A stretch of 64,000 bases of DNA, taken from NCBI RefSeq assembly GCF_027532025.1, contig NZ_JAPZSY010000107.1:1-64000 (forward strand), given 5' to 3'. The stretch is from Inhella sp. (lineage in GTDB: Bacteria > Pseudomonadota > Gammaproteobacteria > Burkholderiales > Burkholderiaceae_C). Shown here piece after piece: positions 24,109-32,764 of this stretch. The notes below the pieces were generated by a model. It ran no database searches, had not been told where the DNA came from, and worked only from the letters and a program-made list of their open reading frames with translations. The position numbers and the translations under genes are program-made. Position 1 is the first letter of the stretch. The number at the start of each line of letters is the position of its first letter.

Positions 24109-25178
24109 CGGTTGACCCAGGCCATTTGCACCCGCAGGCCGATCACGGCGCCCGCCACGATGCCAGCCACGGCGATGAAACTGCCCAGGCTGAGCGTGGA
24201 CACACCGCTCAAGCCCTGTCCCACAGTGCAGCCCAGCGCGGTGACCCCACCCACACCCATGAGCACGGCGCCAACGAGGTGGAACACCAAATCGTCCGTT
24301 CGGCGAAAGCCTTCCCAGCGGAACTCGCGACGCCACAACGCCATCGCCGCCGCGCCGAGCACGACCCCCAACACCGTGACGATGCCCAACTGCAACACCC
24401 GCGAGCGATCGCTGAAAAACTGCAGCCACTCGAGGGTCTGCGCCATCGGCGCGACGAAGCTCAGCGCCTCAGGGCGGTTGCTGACGGTACCCAGGTAGGC
24501 CGGCTCCAACGTGTGGGGATGTTCCGCCACGAAGGCCAATCGGCTGGTCAAGGCCCAGGTGCCCGCCACGACCAGCCCCACCACCGCGCCCCAAGCGATG
24601 CGGCGTCGCTCCCCGCGCAGCCCCAAAGCCCAAGCGGCCAGGGCGAGTGCCACAGCCAAACCGATCCACGGCCATCCGGTCAAACTGGCCACATCTTGTG
24701 CCTTCGGCAGCGTGAGCACCCAGCGGTCCACGCTGGCGTCGCGCGCCACTGCGGTGACGCCGCGCAGGGTCATCGAGGCACTGAGCCCCATCACCAGCAG
24801 CACGACCAGGGCCTTGAGGTTGCCGCCGCCAAGGCGCACCAGGGTCTTGGCGCCGCAGCCCGAGGCCCACACCATGCCCAGCCCGAACAGCAGCCCGCCC
24901 AAGGCATGCGATGCCCACAAGAGGCGCGGGCTGCCGTAAAGCGTTTGGGCTGCGCTCACCCAGCCCATCGATTGCATGAGGGCGAAGGCGCCCATGGCCA
25001 CGGCCACCGCCAAGAGCCACATGCGCGCACGGGTCCAGTCGCCCATGCTCACGACATCACTCACCGCGCCCATCACACAAAAGTGGCTGCGCTGACTCAC
25101 GGCGCCGAGCACCGCCGACAGCGCAAAGGCGCCCCACAGCACCATGTGGCGAAGGGCGGCGAGTTCGGCGTCGGTCAT
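24105..25178 (-). CDS. YeeE/YedE-family membrane transporter (thiosulfate/sulfur)
   Basis: Polytopic inner-membrane protein, 357 residues from the ATG at 25178 (TDAELAALRHMVLWGAFALS); an upstream start at 25232 would place the tol-pal terminator inside the gene. It has the two inverted halves of the YeeE/YedE (TsuA) family, each with conserved cysteines: SQRSHFCVMGA, WASGCGAKTLVRLGGGN, and ALGCTVGQGLSGVSTLSLGSF. In TsuA such cysteines relay thiosulfate. About nine to ten membrane spans are visible. Its stop overlaps the tcdA start (ATGA). The sulfur substrate is inferred from the family only; no TusA/SirA gene adjoins it. Confidence 0.87.
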   Translation of the reverse strand: MTDAELAALRHMVLWGAFALSAVLGAVSQRSHFCVMGAVSDVVSMGDWTRARMWLLAVAVAMGAFALMQSMGWVSAAQTLYGSPRLLWASHALGGLLFGLGMVWASGCGAKTLVRLGGGNLKALVVLLVMGLSASMTLRGVTAVARDASVDRWVLTLPKAQDVASLTGWPWIGLAVALALAAWALGLRGERRRIAWGAVVGLVVAGTWALTSRLAFVAEHPHTLEPAYLGTVSNRPEALSFVAPMAQTLEWLQFFSDRSRVLQLGIVTVLGVVLGAAAMALWRREFRWEGFRRTDDLVFHLVGAVLMGVGGVTALGCTVGQGLSGVSTLSLGSFIAVAGIVAGAVIGLRVQMAWVNR

Positions 25179-25196
25179 GGGCTCATCCACAAGAAC

Positions 25197-25221
25197 AACG
25201 GCCCGCGACTGGCGGGCCGTT
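25197..25221 (-). terminator. Rho-independent terminator after tolB-pal-cpoB
   Basis: Perfect 10-bp stem AACGGCCCGC (25197-25206) with GCGGGCCGTT (25212-25221), loop GACTG. On the minus strand it is followed by GTTCTTG, a weak T-rich stretch. It lies 19 bp after the cpoB stop and just upstream of the sulfur transporter start. Confidence 0.8.
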
Positions 25222-25239
25222 GGGGGCAACACAGCAGGC

Positions 25240-26010
25240 TTACCTCAAGGCCGCCAATCGCTCTTTGGCGGCTTGTGCGGCTTCGGTGCCAGGGTAGGTC
25301 TTGACCACGTCTTCCAGGCTGCGACGGCCGGCCTTCGTGTCTTTCAACTCGATTTGGCAGTTGGCCAGCGCCAGAGCCGCCTCCGCCGCGCGAGGGTGCG
25401 TGGCGTTGGCGCTCAAGAACGCCCGGAACGTGGCGATCGCTTCCCGGTACTGGCGCTGCCCGTACTGGGCATTGCCCAACCAGAAGCGCACCGCGTCGTT
25501 GTAGCCACTGGCCGGGAAGCGGCGCAAGAAACCTTGGTAGGCGGTGGCCGCTTCGTCGAAATCGCCCCGGCGCAGCAGGCCCATGGCGGCTTCGTACTGG
25601 TTGCGCTCTTCGGGGCTGGCTTGGAACTCTTTGCCGTCTTGGTTGACCTTGAGCGGCTCCAGTGGCTTGAGGCGGGCATCGAAGCCCTGCAGGCTGTCCG
25701 ACAGGCGGCGCTGCGTGTCGGCGAAGTCGCGTGCCAACTGTTCGTTGGTGCCGCGCAGGCGCGCCACTTCGGCGCGCAGCATTTCGTTTTGGTTGGCCAG
25801 TTCGGACAGGCTGCGCCGCAAAACCGCCAGCTGATCCTGCAGGTCCTGCGCCGTGGCCATCTTCTTGCTGGCCTCTTCCAGCGCCACCACGCGGGCGCGC
25901 AGGTCGAGGATGGCCTTGCGCGCCTCGTCGTCGGCAAACAAGGCGGCCTGGCTGGACGCCGAAGCGCCCAGGGCCACGGCCGCCACCCAGCTGCGCAAGG
26001 CCAGGGCCAT
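25240..26010 (-). CDS. cpoB: Cell division coordinator CpoB (YbgF), Tol-Pal system
   Basis: Periplasmic protein that links Tol-Pal to septal wall synthesis. 256 residues from the ATG at 26010, which forms a TGATG overlap with pal; a GTG one codon earlier is possible. It has a signal peptide ending in SSQAAL, a coiled coil (about 25-115: ILDLRARVVALEEASKK, LRRSLSELANQNEMLRAEVARLR) that trimerises in the E. coli protein, and TPR-like repeats (about 130-256: YEAAMGLLRRGDFDEAATAYQGFLRRFP, AEAALALANCQIELKD). Last gene of the operon, followed by a strong hairpin. Confidence 0.93.
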   Translation of the reverse strand: MALALRSWVAAVALGASASSQAALFADDEARKAILDLRARVVALEEASKKMATAQDLQDQLAVLRRSLSELANQNEMLRAEVARLRGTNEQLARDFADTQRRLSDSLQGFDARLKPLEPLKVNQDGKEFQASPEERNQYEAAMGLLRRGDFDEAATAYQGFLRRFPASGYNDAVRFWLGNAQYGQRQYREAIATFRAFLSANATHPRAAEAALALANCQIELKDTKAGRRSLEDVVKTYPGTEAAQAAKERLAALR

Positions 26011-26540
26011 CACTTGTCCTTCAGCTCAACGCGACGGTTCTTGGCCCAAACGGCTTCGCCGGTGCCTTGCACGGCAGGACGCTCTTTGCCAAAGCTGACC
26101 GGCTCGGCTTGAGCGGCGGGCACGCCAGCCAGGGTCAATTGCTGCAACACGGCTTCAGCACGCTTCTGGCCCAAGGCCAAGTTGTACTCGCGGCTGCCGC
26201 GCTCGTCGGCGTGGCCTTCCAAGCTCAACTTCTGGGTTTTGATCTGCAGCAGGCGCTTGGCGTGGGCGTCCACCAAGCCGCGGTACTCGTCCTTGACCAC
26301 GAAGCTGTCGAAGTCGAAGTAGACGACGCGCTTGTCGGAGACGGCCTTGGTCAGCTCAGCGCCCAGGTCCACCGGGGCCACGCGGCTCTCGGCCACAGGC
26401 TGGGTCGGCGTGGTGGGCGGCACGGTCGGACGGGTCTCGACCGGCGCGGGGGTGGCCTTGGGCTCCTCCAGCTTGGTGGTGGAGCAACCGGCCAGAGCGG
26501 CGGCGGCCAGGGCGGCCAGGGCAAAACGATGCAGCGTCAT
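26010..26540 (-). CDS. pal: Peptidoglycan-associated lipoprotein Pal
   Basis: Outer-membrane lipoprotein that binds mDAP of the wall and TolB. 176 residues. The lipobox is ALAAAALAGCS, followed by a Pro/Thr-rich linker (about 25-50) and an OmpA-like domain: VYFDFDSFVVKDEYRGLVDAHAK, LSLEGHADERGSREYNLALGQKRA (mDAP-binding Asp/Arg) and VSFGKERP. The size is standard. Overlaps cpoB by TGATG and lies 93 bp after tolB. Confidence 0.96.
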   Translation of the reverse strand: MTLHRFALAALAAAALAGCSTTKLEEPKATPAPVETRPTVPPTTPTQPVAESRVAPVDLGAELTKAVSDKRVVYFDFDSFVVKDEYRGLVDAHAKRLLQIKTQKLSLEGHADERGSREYNLALGQKRAEAVLQQLTLAGVPAAQAEPVSFGKERPAVQGTGEAVWAKNRRVELKDK

Positions 26541-26616
26541 GGTGGAGAGATACGTTTAAAGGGTGGGAAAAGCACGATTGTCGCCGAGGGCGCCATTCCC
26601 CCCGGGTATTTGCTCA

Positions 26617-26643
26617 TTTTCAGCGGGTTCTTTTCAGCGGGTT
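26617..26643. repeat. Tandem duplication of 14 bp at the tolB stop
   Basis: TTTTCAGCGGGTTC followed at once by TTTTCAGCGGGTT. The right copy contains the tolB stop codon (TCA on the plus strand, 26634-26636); the left copy lies just past it in the tolB-pal gap. Confidence 0.75.
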
Positions 26644-27911
26644 AAGGGCCCCCAAGCGGGTTCTCGGATGTCGGCATTGCTGACCACCAGCTTGGCCTTG
26701 ACGCGACCATCCAGGGTGGACGTGACCAGCACGTCGCGCCCCTGGGCCCGGCTGGCATACACCAGCAGCTTGCTGTTGGGCGCAAAGCTGGGCGACTCGT
26801 CGTCTGCGGTGTCGCTGATCACCCGCACCGCCCCCGTCAGCAGGTCCATCAGGCAGGTGCGGTAAGCCCCTTCTTGGCGGCTCACGTAGGCCAACCATTT
26901 GCCATCGGGACTGACGCTGGGGCTCACGTTGTAAGGGCCGTTGAAACTGACGCGCTCCGCCGGACCGCCATCGGCCGACATGCGGTAAATCTGGGGGCCA
27001 CCGCCTCGGTCGCTCACGAAATACAGCGTTCGCCCGTCGGCACTGAAGGCCGGCTCGGTGTCGATGGCCAGGGATTGGGTCAGCCGCTTGAGGCCGCTGC
27101 CGTCGCTGCGCACCATGAACAGCTGCGAGCCGCCGTCGCGGCTGAGCGTCAAGGCCAAGCGCTGGCCGTCGGGCGAAAACGCGGGCGCGCTGTTGGTGCC
27201 GCGGTAGTCGGCCAGGGTGCGGCGCGCGCCCGAGCTGATGTCCTGCACATAGACCACGGCCTTGCCCGTGTGGAAGCTCACATAGGCCACGCTGTGGCCA
27301 TCGGGCGACCAGGCCGGGGAGATGATGGGTTCTGGGCTCGTCACGGCCACACGAGCGCCCTCGCCATCGGCATCGGTCACCAGCAGTTGGTAGCGGGTGC
27401 CGGACTTGGCGACATAGGCCAGTCGGGTGGCAAAGACACCGCGCTCACCCGTCAGGCGCTGGTAGATGTTGTCGGAGATGCGGTGCGCCGCCAGGCGCAG
27501 GTCGTCGGGCGGCACGGGTTGCGATTCACCACCCAAGTCCTTGCCGGCCACCACATCCCACAAGCGGTGGCGCACATCGAAGCGCCCGTCGGCCAGCCGG
27601 GTCACCGAGCCCGCGGCCAAGGCATCGGCCTGCTTCGCACGCCAGTCGGCATAGACAGGGCTGCTGAGCTCCGAGTGAGCGCCCGCACCGGCCGTGTCCA
27701 CCATGCGGAACTGACCCGAGCGCTCGAGGTTGGCGCGCACGATGGCCGAGATGGGTTGAGGGGCGCGCGCTTCCTCGCGGAACTCCGGGATGGCGATGGG
27801 CAATTGCGTGGCGCCCTGTCCCGAGACTTCGACGCGGAACTGCGCCCAGGCCGAACCCGCGGCGGGCAGGGCCAGGGCACTGGCAACAAGGTGGCGGCGG
27901 CGCAAACTCAT
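26634..27911 (-). CDS. tolB: Tol-Pal system beta-propeller protein TolB
   Basis: Periplasmic partner of Pal. 425 residues from the ATG at 27911; a longer frame only reads into the intergenic region. The N-terminus is SLRRRHLVASALALPAAGSAWAQ, a signal with a twin-arginine-like RRR. A small N-terminal domain follows (PIAIPEFREEA, ISAIVRANLERSGQFRMVD), then six WD40-like propeller repeats of the type ISPAWSPDGHSVAYVSF, APAFSPDGQRLALTLS, EPAFSADGRTLYFVSD and SPSVSPDGKWLAYVS. tolQRA, usually just upstream, are absent; tolB is instead divergent from mfd, so it needs its own promoter in the 130-bp gap. Confidence 0.95.
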   Translation of the reverse strand: MSLRRRHLVASALALPAAGSAWAQFRVEVSGQGATQLPIAIPEFREEARAPQPISAIVRANLERSGQFRMVDTAGAGAHSELSSPVYADWRAKQADALAAGSVTRLADGRFDVRHRLWDVVAGKDLGGESQPVPPDDLRLAAHRISDNIYQRLTGERGVFATRLAYVAKSGTRYQLLVTDADGEGARVAVTSPEPIISPAWSPDGHSVAYVSFHTGKAVVYVQDISSGARRTLADYRGTNSAPAFSPDGQRLALTLSRDGGSQLFMVRSDGSGLKRLTQSLAIDTEPAFSADGRTLYFVSDRGGGPQIYRMSADGGPAERVSFNGPYNVSPSVSPDGKWLAYVSRQEGAYRTCLMDLLTGAVRVISDTADDESPSFAPNSKLLVYASRAQGRDVLVTSTLDGRVKAKLVVSNADIREPAWGPLTR

Positions 27912-28041
27912 GGGATCACAGGGTTGGGGCACTGGGCAAAGCGCGAATTCTGCCGCCCCGTGCAAGCCCTGCGCTCAAGCGGGCGAAGGGTGGCCTCAGA
28001 TAATCGCCTGGCCCCACCGCGGGGCTTTCGTCGTTTTTGTG

Positions 28042-31000
28042 ATGCCCCTGCTGCCCCTCGTCGCCCCCGGCAAACGCCACCAAACTCCCCGCCCCTTGGG
28101 CTCTGCCGATGCGCTGCTGCTCGCGCGCTTTGCGCAGCAGCAAGGCAGCGTCACCGCCATCGTGTGCGCCGACCCGAGCGACGCCCAGCGCCTGGAAGCC
28201 GAGTTGCCGCTGTTTGCGCCGGGGCTGCGCGTGGCCGTGTTCCCCGACTGGGAAACCCTGCCCTGGGACCGCTTCAGCCCCCACCACGACCTGATCAGCG
28301 AGCGCTTGGCCACGCTGTGGCGCTTGCTGCAGGCGCAGGGCAAGTCGCGCGAGCAGCGCGACCTGGACGTGGTGCTGCTGCCGGCCACCACGGCACTGAC
28401 GCGCCTCGCGCCGCCCAGCTTTTTGGCCGCCACGACCTTCCATTTCAAGAAGGGCCAGCAGCTGGACGAAGCGGCTTTCCGCGCCCAATTGGTGCTGGCC
28501 GGCTACCAGAACGTCAGCCAGGTGGTGAGCCCGGGCGAGTACGCGGTGCGCGGCAGCCTGATCGACCTGTTCCCCATGGGCTCCTTGGTGCCCTACCGCG
28601 TGGACCTGTTCGGCGACGAGATCGACTCCATCCGCGTCTTCGACCCCGACAGCCAGCGCAGCCTCTACCCCGTGCCCGAGGTGCGCCTGCTGCCCGGCCG
28701 CGAGTTCCCGATGAGCGAGGGGGCGCGGACGGCCTTCCGGGGCCGCTGGCGCGAGCACCTGGACGGCGACCCGAGCAAGGCGCGTCTTTACAAAGACATG
28801 GGCGAAGGCCTGGCCGGCGCGGGCATCGAGTACTACCTGCCGCTGTTCTTCGACGAGACCGTGCCCTTTTTCGACTACCTGGGCCCCGGCGCCAGCGTGG
28901 CGCTGCTGGGCGAGGTGGACGAGGCGCTACAGCGCTTTTGGCAAGACACGCGCGAGCGCCACAAGCTCTTGGTGACCGACCCGGAGCGGCCCATCCTGCC
29001 GCCCGAGTCCATCTTCCTGCGGACCGAACAGCTGTTCGCCTGCACCCAGCCCTTGGCCACGTTGGCGGTGCGGGGCCCCGGAAGCGCAGGACTGCCCCAA
29101 GCTTCCGGATCCCCCTCGGGGGGCGGGCTCGGCGCCGCCGAGACCTGGGGGCCCACATCCGCGGTGGACTACGCCCGCCCCCTGCCCGACGTGAGCATCG
29201 AGCGCGGCGCGCAAGAGCCCTTGGCGCGCCTGGGCCGGCACCTGGACACCACGCCGCACAAGGTGCTGCTGCTGGCCGAAAGCGAAGGCCGCCGCGAAAG
29301 CCTGCTGGACCTGCTGCGCGAGCACAAGCTGGACGCGCCCAGCGTCAAAGACCTCGCCGAGTTCGACGCCAGCGGCGAGAAGTTCGCCTTGCTGGCCGCG
29401 CCCCTGGCGCAGGGCTTCATCTGGATCGAGGGCGACCGCCAGTTGCAGCTGGTCACCGAGACCGAGCTGTTTGCCACCACGCCCAGCACGCGACGCCGGC
29501 GGCGGCAGGAGCAGGCCAGCAACGTCGAGGCCCTGATCAAGGACCTGAGCGAGCTCAAGGTCGGTGACCCGGTGGTGCACCTGAGCCATGGCATCGGCCG
29601 CTACCAAGGCCTGAAGCACATGGACATCGGCCAAGGGGCGAGCGAGTTCTTGCACCTGACCTACGCCGACGAGGCGGTGCTCTACGTGCCCGTGGCGCAA
29701 CTGCACCTGATCCAGCGCTACACCGGCGTCAGCGCCGAAGAGGCCCCGCTGCACCGTTTGGGCAGCGGCCAGTGGGAGAAGGCCAAGCGCAAGGCCGCCG
29801 AGCAGGTGCGCGACACCGCCGCCGAGCTGCTCAACCTCTACGCCCGCCGCGCGGCACGCGAAGGTCACGCTTTCCGTTACAGCGCTCACGACTACGAGGC
29901 CTTCGCCGCGAGCTTTGGCTTCGAAGAAACCGTGGACCAGCGCGCCGCGATCCACGCCGTGATCCAAGACCTGATCAGCCCCCGGCCCATGGACCGCTTG
30001 GTGTGCGGCGACGTGGGCTTCGGCAAAACCGAGGTGGCCCTGCGCGCCGCCTTCGTGGCCGTGATGGGCGGCAAGCAGGTGGCCGTGCTGGCGCCCACCA
30101 CCCTGCTGGCCGAGCAGCACGCGCAGAACATCGCCGACCGGTTCAGCCAATGGCCGGTGAAGGTGGCCGAGATGAGCCGCTTTCGCACCGCCAAGGAAAT
30201 CAAGGCGGCGCAGCAAGGCCTGGAGGACGGCACCATCGACATCGTGGTGGGCACGCACAAGCTGCTGAGCCCCGACACCAAGTTCGCCCGCCTGGGCCTG
30301 GTCATCATCGACGAAGAGCACCGCTTCGGGGTGCGCCACAAGGAGGCCATGAAGGCCCTGCGCGCCGAAGTGGACGTGCTCACGCTGACCGCCACGCCCA
30401 TCCCGCGCACCTTGGGCATGGCCATGGAAGGCCTGCGCGACCTGTCGGTGATCGCCACCGCGCCCCAGCGCCGCCTGGCCATCAAGACCTTCGTGCGCAA
30501 CGAGGGCAGCGGCGTCATCCGCGAGGCCATCCTGCGCGAGCTCAAGCGCGGCGGGCAGGTCTACTTCCTGCACAACGAGGTCGACACCATCGAGAACCGC
30601 CGGCAAAAGCTCGAAGAGCTGGTGCCCGAGGCGCGCATCGCGGTGGCCCACGGCCAGATGCCCGAGCGCGAGCTCGAGCGCGTGATGCGCGACTTCGTGG
30701 CCCAGCGCCACAACCTGCTGCTGTGCTCGACCATCATCGAGACCGGCATCGACGTGCCCAGCGCCAACACCATCGTCATCGCCCGCGCCGACAAATTCGG
30801 CCTGGCGCAGCTGCACCAGCTGCGCGGCCGGGTGGGCCGCAGCCACCACCAGGCCTACGCCTACCTCTTGGTGCCCGAAATCGAAGGCCTGACCAAACAG
30901 GCCGCGCAGCGCCTGCAGGCCATCCAGGACATGGAGGAGCTCGGCAGCGGCTTCTACCTGGCCATGCACGACCTGGAGATCCGCGGCGCCGGCGAGGTGC

Positions 31001-31572
31001 TGGGCGAGAAGCAGAGCGGCAACATGATGGAGGTGGGCTACCAGCTCTACCACGACATGCTGGCCGAGGCCGTGCGCGCGCTCAAGAGCGGCCGCGAGCC
31101 CGATCTGGCCAACCCCTTGCCAGCCACCACCGAGATCAACCTGCACGCCCCCGCCCTGCTGCCCGACGGCTACTGCGGCGACGTGCACGTGCGCCTGAGC
31201 CTGTACAAGCGACTGGCCAGCACCAGCAAAGCCGAGCAGATCGACGCGCTGCTGGAAGAAACCACGGACCGCTTCGGCAAGCTGCCGGCGCAGGGCCAGA
31301 CCCTGTTCGACACCCACCGCCTGCGCGTGTTGGCGCAGCCCTATGGCGTGGTGCGCATCGACGCGGCGCCCGGCGTCATCAATGTGTTGTTCAAGCCCAA
31401 CCCGCCCATCGAAGCCCTTCGTGTGATCCAGCTTGTTCAGAAGAATCCCAACATCAAACTGGTGGGCAACGACAAACTACGCATCGACAAGTCTTTGTCT
31501 GACCCCGCCGACCGCGCGCACTGCGTGCGCGAGGTGCTTCGCCTCATCGGCCCGCCGAAGGAAATGGCATGA
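28042..31572 (+). CDS. mfd: Transcription-repair coupling factor Mfd, with an in-frame REP-like insertion
   Basis: DNA translocase that removes stalled RNA polymerase and recruits UvrA. 1176 residues from the ATG at 28042. Domains in order: UvrB-like module (about 15-370; VFPDWETLPWDRFSPHHDLIS, SPGEYAVRGSLIDLFP), RNA-polymerase-interaction domain (near 507; KVGDPVVHLSHGIGRY), helicase motor with Walker A CGDVGFGKTEVALRAAF near 654 and DEEH near 755, TRG motif region (QLRGRVGRS), and the C-terminal domain (about 1020-1150). About 29 residues at 344-372 (RGPGSAGLPQASGSPSGGG and onward) are encoded by a REP-like palindrome and have no counterpart in ordinary Mfd; the frame and motors are intact. 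Confidence 0.95.
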   Translation: MPLLPLVAPGKRHQTPRPLGSADALLLARFAQQQGSVTAIVCADPSDAQRLEAELPLFAPGLRVAVFPDWETLPWDRFSPHHDLISERLATLWRLLQAQGKSREQRDLDVVLLPATTALTRLAPPSFLAATTFHFKKGQQLDEAAFRAQLVLAGYQNVSQVVSPGEYAVRGSLIDLFPMGSLVPYRVDLFGDEIDSIRVFDPDSQRSLYPVPEVRLLPGREFPMSEGARTAFRGRWREHLDGDPSKARLYKDMGEGLAGAGIEYYLPLFFDETVPFFDYLGPGASVALLGEVDEALQRFWQDTRERHKLLVTDPERPILPPESIFLRTEQLFACTQPLATLAVRGPGSAGLPQASGSPSGGGLGAAETWGPTSAVDYARPLPDVSIERGAQEPLARLGRHLDTTPHKVLLLAESEGRRESLLDLLREHKLDAPSVKDLAEFDASGEKFALLAAPLAQGFIWIEGDRQLQLVTETELFATTPSTRRRRRQEQASNVEALIKDLSELKVGDPVVHLSHGIGRYQGLKHMDIGQGASEFLHLTYADEAVLYVPVAQLHLIQRYTGVSAEEAPLHRLGSGQWEKAKRKAAEQVRDTAAELLNLYARRAAREGHAFRYSAHDYEAFAASFGFEETVDQRAAIHAVIQDLISPRPMDRLVCGDVGFGKTEVALRAAFVAVMGGKQVAVLAPTTLLAEQHAQNIADRFSQWPVKVAEMSRFRTAKEIKAAQQGLEDGTIDIVVGTHKLLSPDTKFARLGLVIIDEEHRFGVRHKEAMKALRAEVDVLTLTATPIPRTLGMAMEGLRDLSVIATAPQRRLAIKTFVRNEGSGVIREAILRELKRGGQVYFLHNEVDTIENRRQKLEELVPEARIAVAHGQMPERELERVMRDFVAQRHNLLLCSTIIETGIDVPSANTIVIARADKFGLAQLHQLRGRVGRSHHQAYAYLLVPEIEGLTKQAAQRLQAIQDMEELGSGFYLAMHDLEIRGAGEVLGEKQSGNMMEVGYQLYHDMLAEAVRALKSGREPDLANPLPATTEINLHAPALLPDGYCGDVHVRLSLYKRLASTSKAEQIDALLEETTDRFGKLPAQGQTLFDTHRLRVLAQPYGVVRIDAAPGVINVLFKPNPPIEALRVIQLVQKNPNIKLVGNDKLRIDKSLSDPADRAHCVREVLRLIGPPKEMA
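29072..29154. repeat. REP-like palindromic element inside mfd
   Basis: Nested inverted repeats: CCGGAAGC/GCTTCCGG (29078-29085 with 29101-29108), core CCCCCTCGGGGG (29111-29122), and CTCGGCG/CGCCGAG (29128-29134 with 29136-29142). GGGGCCCC at the left end and GGGGGCCC at the right end could pair around the whole. It is translated in frame between LATLAV and VDYARPLPDVS. Confidence 0.78.
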
Positions 31573-31958
31573 AAGTTTGGATCACCACCGCCCTGCTCGT
31601 GCTGAGTGCACCGGCCTGGGCCAACAAACCCCTGGTCGTGGCCGACAACGCCTGGCGCAACTCGGCGCTGAACGAAATCGCGCCATTGCTGCGCGTTTGC
31701 TTGATTCGCCCCAATCCTGAAGTGCTGCCCAACCTCCCGGTGGCACCGGCCAATGTCGGCGAATTGGAGGTCAACATCCTTCTGCAAGAGCCCGTCACCG
31801 TGGGGCGCGGTCACTGGTACCGCGTGGGTTGGCGCGCCAAAGACGGCTACGTGTTCATCGTGGCCGCCCGCAGCCCCGACGGGCAACGCACCGTCTTCGG
31901 CCCAGTCACGGGTGCTTGGGGTTGCCTGCCCGCCGACATCCGCAAAGAACTGAAGTGA
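31569..31958 (+). CDS. Small secreted protein of unknown function
   Basis: 129 residues; the ATG at 31569 overlaps the mfd stop (ATGA) and its own TGA overlaps the serB ATG. A clear signal peptide ends at APAWA/N (residues 1-19). The mature part is about 110 residues with two cysteines (LRVCLIRP, GAWGCLPAD) that could form a disulfide, and beta-type segments (GELEVNILLQEPVTVGRGHWYRVGW). I recognise no family. Context gives only co-expression with mfd and serB. Confidence 0.8.
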   Translation: MKVWITTALLVLSAPAWANKPLVVADNAWRNSALNEIAPLLRVCLIRPNPEVLPNLPVAPANVGELEVNILLQEPVTVGRGHWYRVGWRAKDGYVFIVAARSPDGQRTVFGPVTGAWGCLPADIRKELK

Positions 31959-32677
31959 TGAGCCCTGCGATCCCCCCTGCCTTCGAAATCGCCCCGGGCC
32001 TGTGGCTGCGCGGTCCGCGCCCACGGCTGCGGGATTTCGGCTTGGTCGCCTTCGACATGGACTCCACGCTCATCGCCATCGAGTGCATCGACGAGATAGC
32101 TGCGCTGGCTGGGGTGGGCGAGCAGGTGGCCGCCATCACCGAAGCCGCCATGCGCGGCGAGATCACCGACTTTCGCGAGTCCCTCACCCGGCGCTTGGCC
32201 CTGCTCGAAGGCCAACCCGAAGCGCTGCTGGACCGCGTGCTGAACGAACGCCTGCGCCTCAACCCCGGTGCGCGCGAGCTTTGCGCCGCGCTGAAGGCCG
32301 CCGGCTTGACCTTGGGCCTCGTGTCGGGCGGTTTCACCCACTTCACACGCCACGTCGTAGCGGCGCTCGGCATCGACGTCGTGCGCGCCAACGAGTTGGA
32401 GATCGTCAATGGCCGCCTGACCGGCCGCGTGCGCATGCAGGACTGGGGCGACGTGGTGGACGGCGCCGAAAAACGTCGATTCATCGAGCAGCACTGCGCG
32501 CGCCTGGGGCTGGCCAGCACCCAGGCCATCGCCGTGGGCGACGGCGCCAACGACCTGCCCATGATGGGCGTGGCCGGCCTCTCGGTGGCCTACTGCGCCA
32601 AGCCCAGGGTGCGCGAACAAGCCACCGTCGCCATCGACCACGGTGGGCTGGACCGCCTGCTGCTCGCGCTCGACTGA
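31958..32677 (+). CDS. serB: Phosphoserine phosphatase SerB
   Basis: HAD-family enzyme for the last step of serine synthesis. 239 residues from the ATG at 31958 (TGATG). HAD motifs: AFDMDSTLI (nucleophile D33, acid D35), LVSGGFTHFTRHV (motif II), GAEKRRFIEQ (Lys region) and VGDGANDLPMMGVAGLSVAY (motif III/IV). The insert CIDEIAALAGV-EQVAAITEAAMRGE is the SerB cap. It lacks the N-terminal ACT-like domain of longer forms, as is usual in beta-proteobacteria. Confidence 0.95.
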   Translation: MSPAIPPAFEIAPGLWLRGPRPRLRDFGLVAFDMDSTLIAIECIDEIAALAGVGEQVAAITEAAMRGEITDFRESLTRRLALLEGQPEALLDRVLNERLRLNPGARELCAALKAAGLTLGLVSGGFTHFTRHVVAALGIDVVRANELEIVNGRLTGRVRMQDWGDVVDGAEKRRFIEQHCARLGLASTQAIAVGDGANDLPMMGVAGLSVAYCAKPRVREQATVAIDHGGLDRLLLALD

Positions 32678-32764
32678 TCCCGCAGCCGCGGTTCTGCGCC
32701 CCCAAACCGCACTTCGTCTCCGGGCACTGGCACTTCGTCCGCTCGGCGACCTAGCATCCGCCTC

